A DNA stretch of 44,438 nt from Lentisphaerales bacterium (lineage in GTDB: Bacteria; Verrucomicrobiota; Kiritimatiellia; JAUXFM01): assembly GCA_030622955.1 (NCBI GenBank), contig JAUXFM010000009.1:1-44438 (forward strand), read 5' to 3'. Position numbers and translations under genes: made by a program. The notes under the pieces are model-generated. The model did no database searches. It had not been told where the DNA came from and worked only from the letters and a program-made list of their open reading frames with translations. Shown piece after piece: positions 16,779 to 24,958 of this stretch (the first letter of the stretch is position 1; each line of letters starts with the position of its first letter).

Positions 16779-17882
16779 TCACAACACACGTCGGTCATCA
16801 GTGCGGATACTGGTAAGGATCTCGTAAGGAATGGTCCGACAGTTCTTGGCCAGCTCAGAAGCAGAAATTGACTCCTCGCCCTGGTCGCCGATCAGTGCGG
16901 CTTCGTCGCCGGCAACGACATCCGAATCCCTGCCAACGTCAACACAGATAAAGTTCATCGTCACAGCACCTACTACCGGCATCCTTCTGCCTCTTATCAA
17001 CACCTGGCCCCTATTGCTCAATAGTCGCGAGTAGCCATCAACATAGCCGACGTTGAGAACGGCAATACTCGTAGGCATCGGGGTCGTATAGGTGCTGTAG
17101 TAGCTCACCCTGAAATTAGCTGGAACAGCCTTAACCTGCACCACGCGTGTCTTCCAGTTGAGTATCGGGACCGTGTTCACGCGGGTATCACTCCCCTTGG
17201 AGCCATACCCATACAACAGTATTCCCGATCGGATCCCATCGAGATCCCACTCTGCATGTTTGGCAAAGGCCGCACTGTTTGAGGCATGCTTGAATGACAT
17301 CTGTAATCCGGATCGGTCCAACTCCCCTATTACCGACTGGAATCGGCCCCACTGCGTCTCGGCAAACTTGTCCGGTGTTCCGGCAGCGGACGCAAAATGC
17401 GTGCAGATCCCATCTATCTTCAAATTTCCCTGCTCCGCAACATCAAGCAGTTCCGCTCCTGCCGTTTCCCACATGAATCCCAGGCGCCCCATGCCGGTAT
17501 CTATCTTGGCATGACATCGGAGAGTTCCACCATCTGTTGACGCACGTTCTGCAAGTTGCACCGCATGCTCTTTTGAAACGATAATCGGTGTGATCCTGAG
17601 CTTGATGGCCTCCGACACATCTTCCGGCTGAATGACACCAAGCACGAGTATCTTAACATCAGGAATTGCTTTACGTAGCTCAACGGCTTCCTCGAAATGG
17701 GTGACCGCAAGCCAGCGAATACCGCTGTCCCATGCGCACCGTGAAATCGGCACCATGCCATGCCCGTAGCCATTTGATTTGACAACGAAGACTAGCTCTG
17801 CCCCAGGACGAAGTGATTCCTTCATGCTGCGCAGGTTCGCGCGCAGCGATTCCATATTCAATTCGATCCAGGTATTCTTCAT
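16779..17882 (-). CDS. alr: Alanine racemase
   Basis: A 367-residue PLP enzyme interconverting L- and D-alanine for peptidoglycan. Lys35 in VVKSNGYGHG is the PLP lysine. The substrate-proton Tyr region is VSYYSTYTTP, followed by the family block VGYVDGYSR, and AVTMNFICVDV is the C-terminal motif. The length is typical. Its ATG abuts the stop of the DUF6941-like gene with no gap, so it is the last gene of a TPR/DUF6941-like/alr operon. Confidence 0.95.
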   Translation of the reverse strand: MKNTWIELNMESLRANLRSMKESLRPGAELVFVVKSNGYGHGMVPISRCAWDSGIRWLAVTHFEEAVELRKAIPDVKILVLGVIQPEDVSEAIKLRITPIIVSKEHAVQLAERASTDGGTLRCHAKIDTGMGRLGFMWETAGAELLDVAEQGNLKIDGICTHFASAAGTPDKFAETQWGRFQSVIGELDRSGLQMSFKHASNSAAFAKHAEWDLDGIRSGILLYGYGSKGSDTRVNTVPILNWKTRVVQVKAVPANFRVSYYSTYTTPMPTSIAVLNVGYVDGYSRLLSNRGQVLIRGRRMPVVGAVTMNFICVDVGRDSDVVAGDEAALIGDQGEESISASELAKNCRTIPYEILTSIRTDDRRVL

Positions 17883-18302
17883 TTAGACGTGGGTAGAGCC
17901 ACCCGGTTGCAATGAATGGTTTGGCATTTTCTGGATGCTGAACGGATACCTGAGCTTGAGACTATCCTCCATCATTATCTCAACCCAGTAGGTACCTGTG
18001 GTTTCAAACTTAACATTCACAAAAATCTCGATGGTTGTCGCTGTGGCCTCCATCTCGCCCAACTCTATAGAAATGTCCTTGCCTTCAGCGATCACCTTGT
18101 TTCCTTCAGTGCTGACTATGCGTGTTCGCTGCTTGAAAGTGCCCTTTCCGCTGCACCAGCGATTAACAGTACAGATCCGGGGAAAGACAGCAGGCAATAA
18201 TTGGGCTCCGAGCACATCAAACAGACCGATGAGCATGAATTTCCCGTTGCTTTCCTGCCTGACATCATCACATAACAGACTCGATTGTAAATCCGGCAGC
18301 AT
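17883..18302 (-). CDS. Small protein resembling the DUF6941 family, function unknown
   Basis: 139 residues starting MLPDLQSSLLCDDVRQE after an AGGAG site at good spacing. The frame is open further upstream, into the TPR gene, but that part is not used. The pattern CDDVRQESNGKFMLIGLFDVLGA, then PAVFPRICTVNRW and a beta-rich remainder with GTYWVEIMMED, recalls the DUF6941 group of small beta-sandwich-like proteins. That assignment is from memory of the family and moderate. There is no signal peptide. It starts 13 bases after the TPR gene and is immediately followed by alr, so it is co-transcribed with both. Confidence 0.65.
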   Translation of the reverse strand: MLPDLQSSLLCDDVRQESNGKFMLIGLFDVLGAQLLPAVFPRICTVNRWCSGKGTFKQRTRIVSTEGNKVIAEGKDISIELGEMEATATTIEIFVNVKFETTGTYWVEIMMEDSLKLRYPFSIQKMPNHSLQPGGSTHV

Positions 18303-18315
18303 TAGACTCTCCTGG

Positions 18316-19434
18316 TCACTTCTCGTTCGGCTGAAGGAGTGCATCAAGCAGCTCGTCCGATTCACCACCCAACTTGAGCGATTCACGGTAGTGTGCCCTG
18401 GCCAGCTTGAAGTCCATCGGTTCACTCACAGCAAGGATTTGCGCCATGTTGTAATGGGCTTCACTACACTGGGCATTCAGCCTCAAGGCTTTCTCGAGCT
18501 GATCACGTGCGCTCTTCAGCTTGCCCTGGCCAAGGCAAGCCGTCCCAAGAAGCAGATACACATTCGGATCGTTTTTAGCACTGACCAGCAACTCCTGCCC
18601 TATCTTCAGTGCATGTTCAAAACCACCCGCTTCGCAGTATACGAACCCAAATAGCACGCGCAGATTGGAATCCGTGGGCGCAATTGACAGCCCATCTCCC
18701 AACAAGTCAAATGCCTTCTCAGTCTCTCCCGCTGCTAATGCGAAGCTGGCCTCGGTCCTGATCAGTGAAGTGACTCGCCCCGTCATCAGAAACATTGCCC
18801 TGTCCAATCCAGAGAGGTCATCCCGTAAACTGCGGTCGTTCGCAACTGTCCCGGCATGCTTCTTCTTCACCACATCCAGGTCATGTGCCAAGCTTGCATA
18901 GATCGCGGCCATGTCACCGGCGCCTGAATCCGAAACAAGGACGTTCTGAATATCTTTACGTAACCGGGCGATCTCTTTCTTCGCGCCGACACCACCTTCT
19001 GCTACAGGTGCTGGCAGATTGTCATCACGCGTTTCTTCAAGAAAATCGTTCTCTCTTGCAACCGGCTCCGCAATGCGCGGTCTCACCGATGGATCAGCAC
19101 CAAGGGCTTCGACCTGCTTCTCGCAGTATATTATCCTGAACTCAACAACGTCCGGCTCCCATTTGGGGAACCCTTGGGCAAGCTTCTCATAATTCACGAG
19201 TGCCTTGCGGTACAAGCCCACTGCCTTATCGTTCTTATTCATGTCCCTGGCATCGTCTGCATCAATCAGGAGCTGCCGCGCAACTCGCAACTGGTCAACT
19301 GCAGGTTCCGAGTCCTTCTTCTTGCGCCCGAAAAGACTGAAGGCAGAGACGGCAGGCACTGCAAGAAAGAGAGCCACGACTGTCATGACTAGTATCTTGA
19401 GAATGCCCGGTAGAAGTAATTTGTACGTATTCAT
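18316..19434 (-). CDS. Exported TPR-repeat protein
   Basis: A 372-residue protein from the ATG at 19434 (a TTG at 19470 is possible). It starts with a signal peptide: Lys5, a hydrophobic core about residues 6-28, and a VSA cleavage site before FSLFG. After a linker come helical repeats. The C-terminal third is clear TPR: LRVLFGFVYCEAGGFEHALKIG, VYLLLGTACLGQGKLKSARDQLEKAL and EAHYNMAQILAVSEPMDFKLARAHY. The mature protein is probably periplasmic and a protein-protein scaffold. It is the first gene of the operon with the DUF6941-like gene and alr. No partner is identifiable. Confidence 0.75.
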   Translation of the reverse strand: MNTYKLLLPGILKILVMTVVALFLAVPAVSAFSLFGRKKKDSEPAVDQLRVARQLLIDADDARDMNKNDKAVGLYRKALVNYEKLAQGFPKWEPDVVEFRIIYCEKQVEALGADPSVRPRIAEPVARENDFLEETRDDNLPAPVAEGGVGAKKEIARLRKDIQNVLVSDSGAGDMAAIYASLAHDLDVVKKKHAGTVANDRSLRDDLSGLDRAMFLMTGRVTSLIRTEASFALAAGETEKAFDLLGDGLSIAPTDSNLRVLFGFVYCEAGGFEHALKIGQELLVSAKNDPNVYLLLGTACLGQGKLKSARDQLEKALRLNAQCSEAHYNMAQILAVSEPMDFKLARAHYRESLKLGGESDELLDALLQPNEK

Positions 19435-19488
19435 GAAAGCAAAAGGATTCTGAGCAAAGGCAGAAGTCAATTCAAGGTAAAAGCAGGG

Positions 19489-19525
19489 AGGATCTCGGAT
19501 TTCGGATTTGGGATTGCGGATTTCA
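19489..19525. repeat. Short GGATTT-type repeat array
   Basis: Four or five imperfect copies of a 7-8 base unit, CGGATTT/GGGATTG/CGGATTT, lie in the divergent intergenic region. A related stretch (ATTTCGGATTGCGGATCTG) occurs at 22372-22390 after the nitroreductase gene. Confidence 0.5.
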
Positions 19526-19613
19526 CGCCGGCCAACTTGCCAAATAACAATACCAGCGCCTTGAAACCGGGACCGTTTGACTTAGCATGGCCTTTTAAGG
19601 TAAATATAGACCC

Positions 19614-19895
19614 ATGAAGACTCGGACAAGGCGAGGATCGCTGCTACCACGAATAAGATACCGGCACTACATGAAATTGCTGCAACTCATGCTTGTGATG
19701 GGCCTGTTGGGGCTGATCACGGGAGGCGGCCTGTTCATGCTCTCACGTATGCGCGGCAATGTGAATTTGCAGACCATGGGCAGGGGTTACATGATTGTTT
19801 CCGCCGGATTCCTGCTATTCAGGGCCGCCTTGGCATGGATTGTCAGTGCTCGTGCCAAACGAAGAAAGAAACGCAAAACCGCATCCATGGCCTGA
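19614..19895 (+). CDS. Small two-helix membrane protein, function unknown
   Basis: 93 residues: a basic N-terminus (KTRTRRGSLLPRIRYRHYMK), two hydrophobic segments (about 22-46 and 58-78) joined by a short polar loop, and a very basic C-terminal tail (ARAKRRKKRKTASMA), giving a predicted hairpin with both ends in the cytosol. It starts about 30 bases after AATATA and downstream of a possible -35 TTGACT at 19577. It directly precedes the GspL-like gene by 29 bases and may be part of that operon. No family was recognised. Confidence 0.6.
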   Translation: MKTRTRRGSLLPRIRYRHYMKLLQLMLVMGLLGLITGGGLFMLSRMRGNVNLQTMGRGYMIVSAGFLLFRAALAWIVSARAKRRKKRKTASMA

Positions 19896-19924
19896 ATGGC
19901 CGGATTGTCAACAGGCTTCTCAAG

Positions 19925-21304
19925 ATGAAGAAACAGCCAGGAACAGCCGCATGGGCAAGGGCCTGTTACGGGATAGATACCAGTACGGAGCAGCCAACCA
20001 TTGTGAGGGCAACTCGCGTGAGAGGCGCCGTCAGCTTCGAGAAAATAGATTCGGTTGATGAAAGAATGCGGGCAGAACTGCTGTCCGGCAAATCTGTCCT
20101 GGCCGCATGCCTTTCCACGAGAGAGAGTCTTACCCGCCAGATCACGGCGCCATTCTCTGACCGGCACAAAGCAGAAAAGGTCTTTCCGTCACTCCTGGAC
20201 ATACTGCTCCCCTTCCCTCTCGAAGCCTGTACCTATGAGTTTCTCGACATCAGGCATGGTCATGGTGAGCAACAAAGCATCACGACAATGGCGGTCGCCA
20301 CCCGACTCGAGAACATCACCAGCAAACTAGCGGCCCTGGCTGAACTCGAGCTGGATCCGCCACTGCTCGACCAGGAAGGGCTGGCCCTATGGACCCAGAG
20401 CCTGCGCGAAAAGCCGATCACTGCAACTGATGAAATCCAACCTGTAAGAGTTGTCATCAGTCTTGGTAGAGAGCATACCTCCCTGGTGATCGGAACAGGC
20501 CAGGATTTCGTGAGCGCACATGGCACCGGACAGAGCTCAGCTGAAACAATCGTCAGGCTGCTCAAGACCGCCCTGCCGGCGAATACGTCCACAGTTCAAT
20601 GGGCATGGTGCGGCGCCGGTGCAAATGACAGTGGCCGCCTGGCTGACCTGCAATCGCAATTGACCGCCAAATGGCCGAGCGAGAATTTCATTCACGACGA
20701 TCCTGCCTGTTTCCTGGCAAGGGCACTGGCAACAAGGGCCCTGTGGCCTGGCCCGCTGCGATCCAACCTGCGTACCGGCCCCGCCCTCCATCCCAGGATC
20801 AGGCTGCAACAGATACGTCGCTCCATGGCGCTCTCGTTCATGGTCCTGCTGGGAGGACTTCTTCTCTGCGCTGCGAACATAACCTGGCGCAACGGCTACA
20901 CCAGCAGGACTGATAGACTCAAGACCGCCTTTACGTCACTGGGCAGTGAGCTGTGTAACAGGAAACTCACGGGCCTCTCGGATGAGGGCCTGAAACAGGT
21001 CAGAGAATCACTCGACCTCCAGATCGAGCGGCTCAGTCCTTTCATGGAGGCATTTGAACCATCGCGGGCCGCTCTCATGGCCAAAGTTATCCGGGAAATC
21101 AGGCTGCAGGAATGCCATTGTGAACTGCTACGAATCGCCGAGAACGGCCTGGATCTTACATGCACCACGAGTGAACCCGAAAGATACAACCTGCTTGTCG
21201 AAAAACTTGAAACCATCGGCTTCAACGACGTTCGTGTCTTCCCTGAAGCGCCGAAGAACGGTGTTACCCGTTTCAGACTTACCGCCGGAGGACTCAATGA
21301 CTGA
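19925..21304 (+). CDS. GspL/PilM-N-like secretion or pilus assembly protein
   Basis: A 459-residue bitopic protein. The cytosolic part (1-300) begins CYGIDTS and has the GspL/PilM-type stretch ITAPFSDRHKAEKVFPSLLDILLPFPLEACTYEF (about 73-106), followed by an actin-like-fold pattern (VRVVISLGREHTSLVI). One membrane helix lies at about 301-320. The periplasmic part (about 325-459) is helical and then ends in a ferredoxin-like domain, as in GspL. In type II secretion GspL recruits the ATPase GspE and pairs with GspM; the next gene fits GspM. The start at 19925 is a choice, because the frame is open back to 19835 but overlaps the preceding gene. No other gsp genes are nearby. Confidence 0.7.
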   Translation: MKKQPGTAAWARACYGIDTSTEQPTIVRATRVRGAVSFEKIDSVDERMRAELLSGKSVLAACLSTRESLTRQITAPFSDRHKAEKVFPSLLDILLPFPLEACTYEFLDIRHGHGEQQSITTMAVATRLENITSKLAALAELELDPPLLDQEGLALWTQSLREKPITATDEIQPVRVVISLGREHTSLVIGTGQDFVSAHGTGQSSAETIVRLLKTALPANTSTVQWAWCGAGANDSGRLADLQSQLTAKWPSENFIHDDPACFLARALATRALWPGPLRSNLRTGPALHPRIRLQQIRRSMALSFMVLLGGLLLCAANITWRNGYTSRTDRLKTAFTSLGSELCNRKLTGLSDEGLKQVRESLDLQIERLSPFMEAFEPSRAALMAKVIREIRLQECHCELLRIAENGLDLTCTTSEPERYNLLVEKLETIGFNDVRVFPEAPKNGVTRFRLTAGGLND

Positions 21305-21824
21305 CCATACGGACAATAGCAGTTACACCACAGACCCACGGTTGGGCAGAGCAATCTGGGTCATCGCGCTCTGCGCTGTGGCTGTCGGGATCCTACTAAC
21401 ATTCCGATCCCTTGCCGACCGGAGCACAGTGAAGGAGAAACTTGAGACCCGGATCACTGACATGAAGAACATGAAGGCACTCGAGCGACGGGCCGCCCGC
21501 ATAACCGACGCCATCCGCACACTGGACGAGCTGCCTGACCACAAGGCTGTCAATCTTTCCCCTCTGCTTACGTCAACTCTGCCCGGCATCAAACCGGAAT
21601 TGCGTGAGAGCGCCAGACGAGGCCTGCAAGGCGACTGGTCACTGAGAAGAGTGGACATCGACCTCGGCGAGGTCGCTCTCGACAAGTTTGCCGCGTTCCT
21701 TCACAAGGCAGAATCAGATCGGCCGCCATGGCGTCTTGCTCGCTGCACGGTAAGATCTACAGGTACTACGCCAGGCATGGCTCAGGTGACACTGGCCCTT
21801 GAAGCCCTTGACAAGAAAGAATAA
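21297..21824 (+). CDS. GspM/PilO-like secretion apparatus protein
   Basis: 175 residues with a single membrane helix (about 19-36), a coiled-coil stretch (VKEKLETRITDMKNMKALERRAARI) and a small C-terminal alpha/beta domain (WSLRRVDIDLGEVALDKFAAFL, then AQVTLALEAL). This architecture, and its position overlapping the GspL-like gene by 8 bases with GGAGGA upstream, matches GspM or PilO, which dimerises with GspL or PilN. Sequence similarity alone would be weak; the pairing gives the call. Confidence 0.62.
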   Translation: MTDHTDNSSYTTDPRLGRAIWVIALCAVAVGILLTFRSLADRSTVKEKLETRITDMKNMKALERRAARITDAIRTLDELPDHKAVNLSPLLTSTLPGIKPELRESARRGLQGDWSLRRVDIDLGEVALDKFAAFLHKAESDRPPWRLARCTVRSTGTTPGMAQVTLALEALDKKE

Positions 21825-21849
21825 CCATCGACGCACAAAGGGACATCCC

Positions 21850-22368
21850 ATGACAAGCATCATGATGCAGATAACAAAGCGGTATTCTGTACGCTCATAC
21901 GAAAACCGAGCCGTGGAAAAGGAAAAACTGGATAGAGTACTTGAAGCGGCCCGGATAGCACCATCGGCCCGCAACCTGCAGGAATGGCGGTTCGTAGTGG
22001 TCCAGGACGAAGAGCTCAGAAAACAGATGATGGTCGCAGCCAACAATCAGCCCTTCGTTGCTGAAGCGCCTGTAGTCATAGCATGTTGTGCGACCAACCC
22101 TGATTATGTTATGCGCTGCGGACAGTATGCCTACCCAATCGACGTCGCCATCGCAATCGATCACATGACACTCCAGGCCATTGAAGAAGGGCTTGGCACC
22201 TGCTGGATAGGTTCATTTTACGAGGATCAGGTCCAGAGCCTGCTGGGCATTCCAGGCACAATTCGTGTTGTACAGCTACTTACGATCGGGTATCCAGCCG
22301 ACAAGATCAAGGAGAAGAGCCGGATCGGAATTGATGAAATCGTATCTTACGATAAATGGGGATTCTGA
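21850..22368 (+). CDS. Nitroreductase-family FMN-dependent oxidoreductase
   Basis: A 172-residue nitroreductase-fold protein. The N-terminal FMN-binding RYSVRSYENRAVEKEKLDRVLEAARIAPSARNLQEWRFVVV is classic, and the C-terminal GLGTCWIGSF then LLTIGYPADK completes the family pattern. Such enzymes reduce nitroaromatics, quinones or flavins with NAD(P)H; the physiological substrate is unknown. Start ATG 21850 is supported by AAAGGGAC. It follows the GspM-like gene by 25 bases and could be co-transcribed, though no functional link is obvious. It converges on dnaG without a clear terminator. Confidence 0.88.
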   Translation: MTSIMMQITKRYSVRSYENRAVEKEKLDRVLEAARIAPSARNLQEWRFVVVQDEELRKQMMVAANNQPFVAEAPVVIACCATNPDYVMRCGQYAYPIDVAIAIDHMTLQAIEEGLGTCWIGSFYEDQVQSLLGIPGTIRVVQLLTIGYPADKIKEKSRIGIDEIVSYDKWGF

Positions 22369-22371
22369 AGA

Positions 22372-22394
22372 ATTTCGGATTGCGGATCTGAGAG
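22372..22394. repeat. Second copy of the GGATTT-type repeat
   Basis: ATTTCGGATTGCGGATCTG lies in the 31-base gap between the nitroreductase gene and dnaG and resembles the array at 19489-19525. Confidence 0.4.
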
Positions 22395-22399
22395 ACGGG

Positions 22400-24430
22400 T
22401 CAATCGGGCTCGATGATTTCTTGCATAGGTTCACCATCCTCGCCAATTACCTCCTCCACTCCTTCGTCCACAAATTCATCCTCCGCTTCTTCTTGACCTC
22501 CCTGACCGACATGAGGCCTTGTCGGCTCCCCGGCCGGACCGAGGACCAGCTCGGGCAAGGCGGGCAGGCTGACATCCGTCTTCCGTTCTCCGTCTTCTGC
22601 CCCCTGACCCTCCATCCGGATCTCGATAATAGGAACGCCCGTATCCCACATGGACAGCTGCTTGATGTCGTTTCGAAGCTGAATGCTCTCGGTGCGCAGC
22701 TCAATATCATCCGAGCCGGCGATTAGTTTCTGTTCAAGATCTGTACGTTTCCTTTTCAGTTCTTTGCGCCACATGTAGAGAATGATGTCTTTCACTGCGT
22801 CATCGTCTGAATATTCCTTACCCGTTGCCTTGGCTGGCGCCATCTGCACAGCCACGGCAAACTTGCATGTCTCCGGATCGTTCTCACAATGCGTCGCAAC
22901 CACACCTATCAGCTCTTTCTCGGTAGCTGCCGCTTCTATGGCGCTGTTCACGACCACCCGGCAATCGTTGTCCGTGAACATCGCCATGGGCAGGTACTCC
23001 AATACGAGCTCGCCGGTAGCCGGATTGGCAACAACGTGTTCTGCCAGTGCCTCTTCCTCGCGCGGCCTGCTCTTCTGCTTTGTCTGGTCGGGCTTTTTTT
23101 CGAACGGCCGCCTGGTCCGACGCTGCATCTGCTTGAATTCCTCTTGCAGTGCGTTGACGGGCAATCCAAGGCGCTCGGCCGTCATCTGCACCAGTTTCGC
23201 ACGCTGAACTGCACTCGGGCTCTGCATGATGGTTTCGAGAGTAGATCTTGCGATTCGCATGAGCCCCACTTCAGTTGAATGATCCTCGTGCTTACTAGCC
23301 GCGTCGATCTGAAAATGGACAACCGGTCGGGCCGCTTCAACGGCTTTTCGAAACGCATCCGGCCCCTCTTTCAATATATATGAGTCCGGGTCCTCATCTT
23401 TCGGCAGGCTCGCTATTCGCACTGCGAGCCCCACCTGTAAAAAGATTCGCGCCGCCTTAACCGCTGCATTTTCACCGGCCACATCTGTATCAAACACTAT
23501 TGTGACTTCGTCAGAGTATCTCTTGAGTATTCTCGCATGATCCTCCGTAAATGCTGTGCCCTGCGCAGCTACTGCGTTCTTGATGCCTGCCTGGTGGCAA
23601 CGTATGACATCAATCTGCCCCTCGCAGATGATTGCTGTCCGCGTTTCCGTTATGGCGCGCCGCGCCTTGCTTAATGCGTAGAGTATTCTGCCCTTGCGGA
23701 ACAGAAGCGTGTCCGGACTGTTGACGTATTTTGCGCCCTTGTCGTCACTGCCAAGGATCCTGCCACTGAAGGCAACCACGCGACCCAGCTCATCATGCAC
23801 GGGAAACATCAGCCTGTTCCTGAATCTGTCGTAGTAGTTCTGATCCGATCCAGGCTTCGTCGACTTCACTGCCAGTCCGGCCGCCACTATCTGCTCCATC
23901 CTGTACTTCTTGCCCAATGCCCACTTGTATATCGTGTCCCATGATGGCGGTGCATATCCAATGAGGAATTCCTCGGCGATATCGCCTGACAGTTTCCTGC
24001 GTTCGAGTTCTGCCCTGGCCTCTGCAGCCCGTGGACTCTTGAGCAGGCCGCGATGAAAGAGATCAGCCACTTCCCCGTGCAGCCTGTAGAGGACATCCTT
24101 TTCTGCACCTTTCCCGGCCGCGCCTTTCTCGAACTCGAGGGTGATGCCTGATCTCTCGGCCAGCATGCGGGCAGATGTTGTGAAGTCGACCCCCTCGTAT
24201 GCCATTATGAAGCCGAACACATCTCCACCTGCCCCACAGCCGAAGCAGTGGTAGATCTGGCGTTGCGGATTCACATGAAAGGAAGGAGTTTTTTCCTTGT
24301 GAAAAGGGCAAGTCGTCTTAAAAGCTGATCCGCTCTTCTTGAGGTTCAGGTATGATCCAACGACATCAACGATATCGTTGCGGAACCGTATTTCCTCGAG
24401 CGTGCGCTTTGGAATAATTCCGTTCGCCAC
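22400..24430 (-). CDS. dnaG: DNA primase
   Basis: A 676-residue primase that lays down RNA primers at the replication fork. The N-terminal CHC2 zinc ribbon has Cys41, His44, Cys62 and Cys65 (CPFHKEKTPSF, HCFGCGAGG). The Toprim core has ICEGQIDVI and FDTDVAGENA. The C-terminal helicase-interaction region ends in an unusually long acidic tail (EDEFVDEGVEEVIGEDGE). The start is GTG at 24430, two bases after the cvpA stop, with GGAG upstream; the family's N-terminus fits from here. It is the last gene of the TPR-cvpA-dnaG operon. Confidence 0.96.
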   Translation of the reverse strand: MANGIIPKRTLEEIRFRNDIVDVVGSYLNLKKSGSAFKTTCPFHKEKTPSFHVNPQRQIYHCFGCGAGGDVFGFIMAYEGVDFTTSARMLAERSGITLEFEKGAAGKGAEKDVLYRLHGEVADLFHRGLLKSPRAAEARAELERRKLSGDIAEEFLIGYAPPSWDTIYKWALGKKYRMEQIVAAGLAVKSTKPGSDQNYYDRFRNRLMFPVHDELGRVVAFSGRILGSDDKGAKYVNSPDTLLFRKGRILYALSKARRAITETRTAIICEGQIDVIRCHQAGIKNAVAAQGTAFTEDHARILKRYSDEVTIVFDTDVAGENAAVKAARIFLQVGLAVRIASLPKDEDPDSYILKEGPDAFRKAVEAARPVVHFQIDAASKHEDHSTEVGLMRIARSTLETIMQSPSAVQRAKLVQMTAERLGLPVNALQEEFKQMQRRTRRPFEKKPDQTKQKSRPREEEALAEHVVANPATGELVLEYLPMAMFTDNDCRVVVNSAIEAAATEKELIGVVATHCENDPETCKFAVAVQMAPAKATGKEYSDDDAVKDIILYMWRKELKRKRTDLEQKLIAGSDDIELRTESIQLRNDIKQLSMWDTGVPIIEIRMEGQGAEDGERKTDVSLPALPELVLGPAGEPTRPHVGQGGQEEAEDEFVDEGVEEVIGEDGEPMQEIIEPD

Positions 24431-24432
24431 CC

Positions 24433-24942
24433 TTAGCGCTCCTTCTTTAATCGTTCCTGCAGCCCTGACTCTTCCAGCTTATCCCTTGCAACAGGCAACA
24501 GGGATATCAGTCCACGCCCGAGCAGGGACTTCTCTCCGAATTCACGATTCAATCTTTCGCTCGGGACCATGCACATCAGAAGTATAACGATGACGACAAA
24601 GATACACGAACGCAAAACCCCTGATATGCAACCCAGGAACCGATCGAGCATTGGCGCCAGGACAATCCTCATAATCTTTCGGAGTATCGAACTCAGGAAC
24701 ATTGATGCGACCATCATACAGATCATCACCAGGGCAAACGCAATAGCCCGTGCAACGCCTTCTGAAATGCCGCTACCCGCCACGATAACAGCACTGACAG
24801 GACCATAGCAGATCATGCCGATTATGAACGCTGCAACAATTCCAACCAAGCGCGCCAGTTCGCCCGACAGCCCTCGCATGCTCCCCTGTACCGCACAAAG
24901 AACGATCACAATAACGGCGATAATGTCAACAAGGTTAGGCAT
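24433..24942 (-). CDS. cvpA: CvpA-family membrane protein
   Basis: 169 residues with four hydrophobic segments (about 6-24, 33-55, 64-84 and 108-127). The family block GSMRGLSGELARLVGIVAAF follows the first helix, as in CvpA (colicin V production protein) and its relatives. An amphipathic C-terminal tail (LPVARDKLEESGLQERLKKER) is cytosolic. CvpA proteins are linked to envelope integrity but the mechanism is unclear. It lies between the TPR lipoprotein and dnaG genes, 2 bases from the latter. Confidence 0.82.
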   Translation of the reverse strand: MPNLVDIIAVIVIVLCAVQGSMRGLSGELARLVGIVAAFIIGMICYGPVSAVIVAGSGISEGVARAIAFALVMICMMVASMFLSSILRKIMRIVLAPMLDRFLGCISGVLRSCIFVVIVILLMCMVPSERLNREFGEKSLLGRGLISLLPVARDKLEESGLQERLKKER

Positions 24943-24958
24943 CGTTTACCGGCCCATG

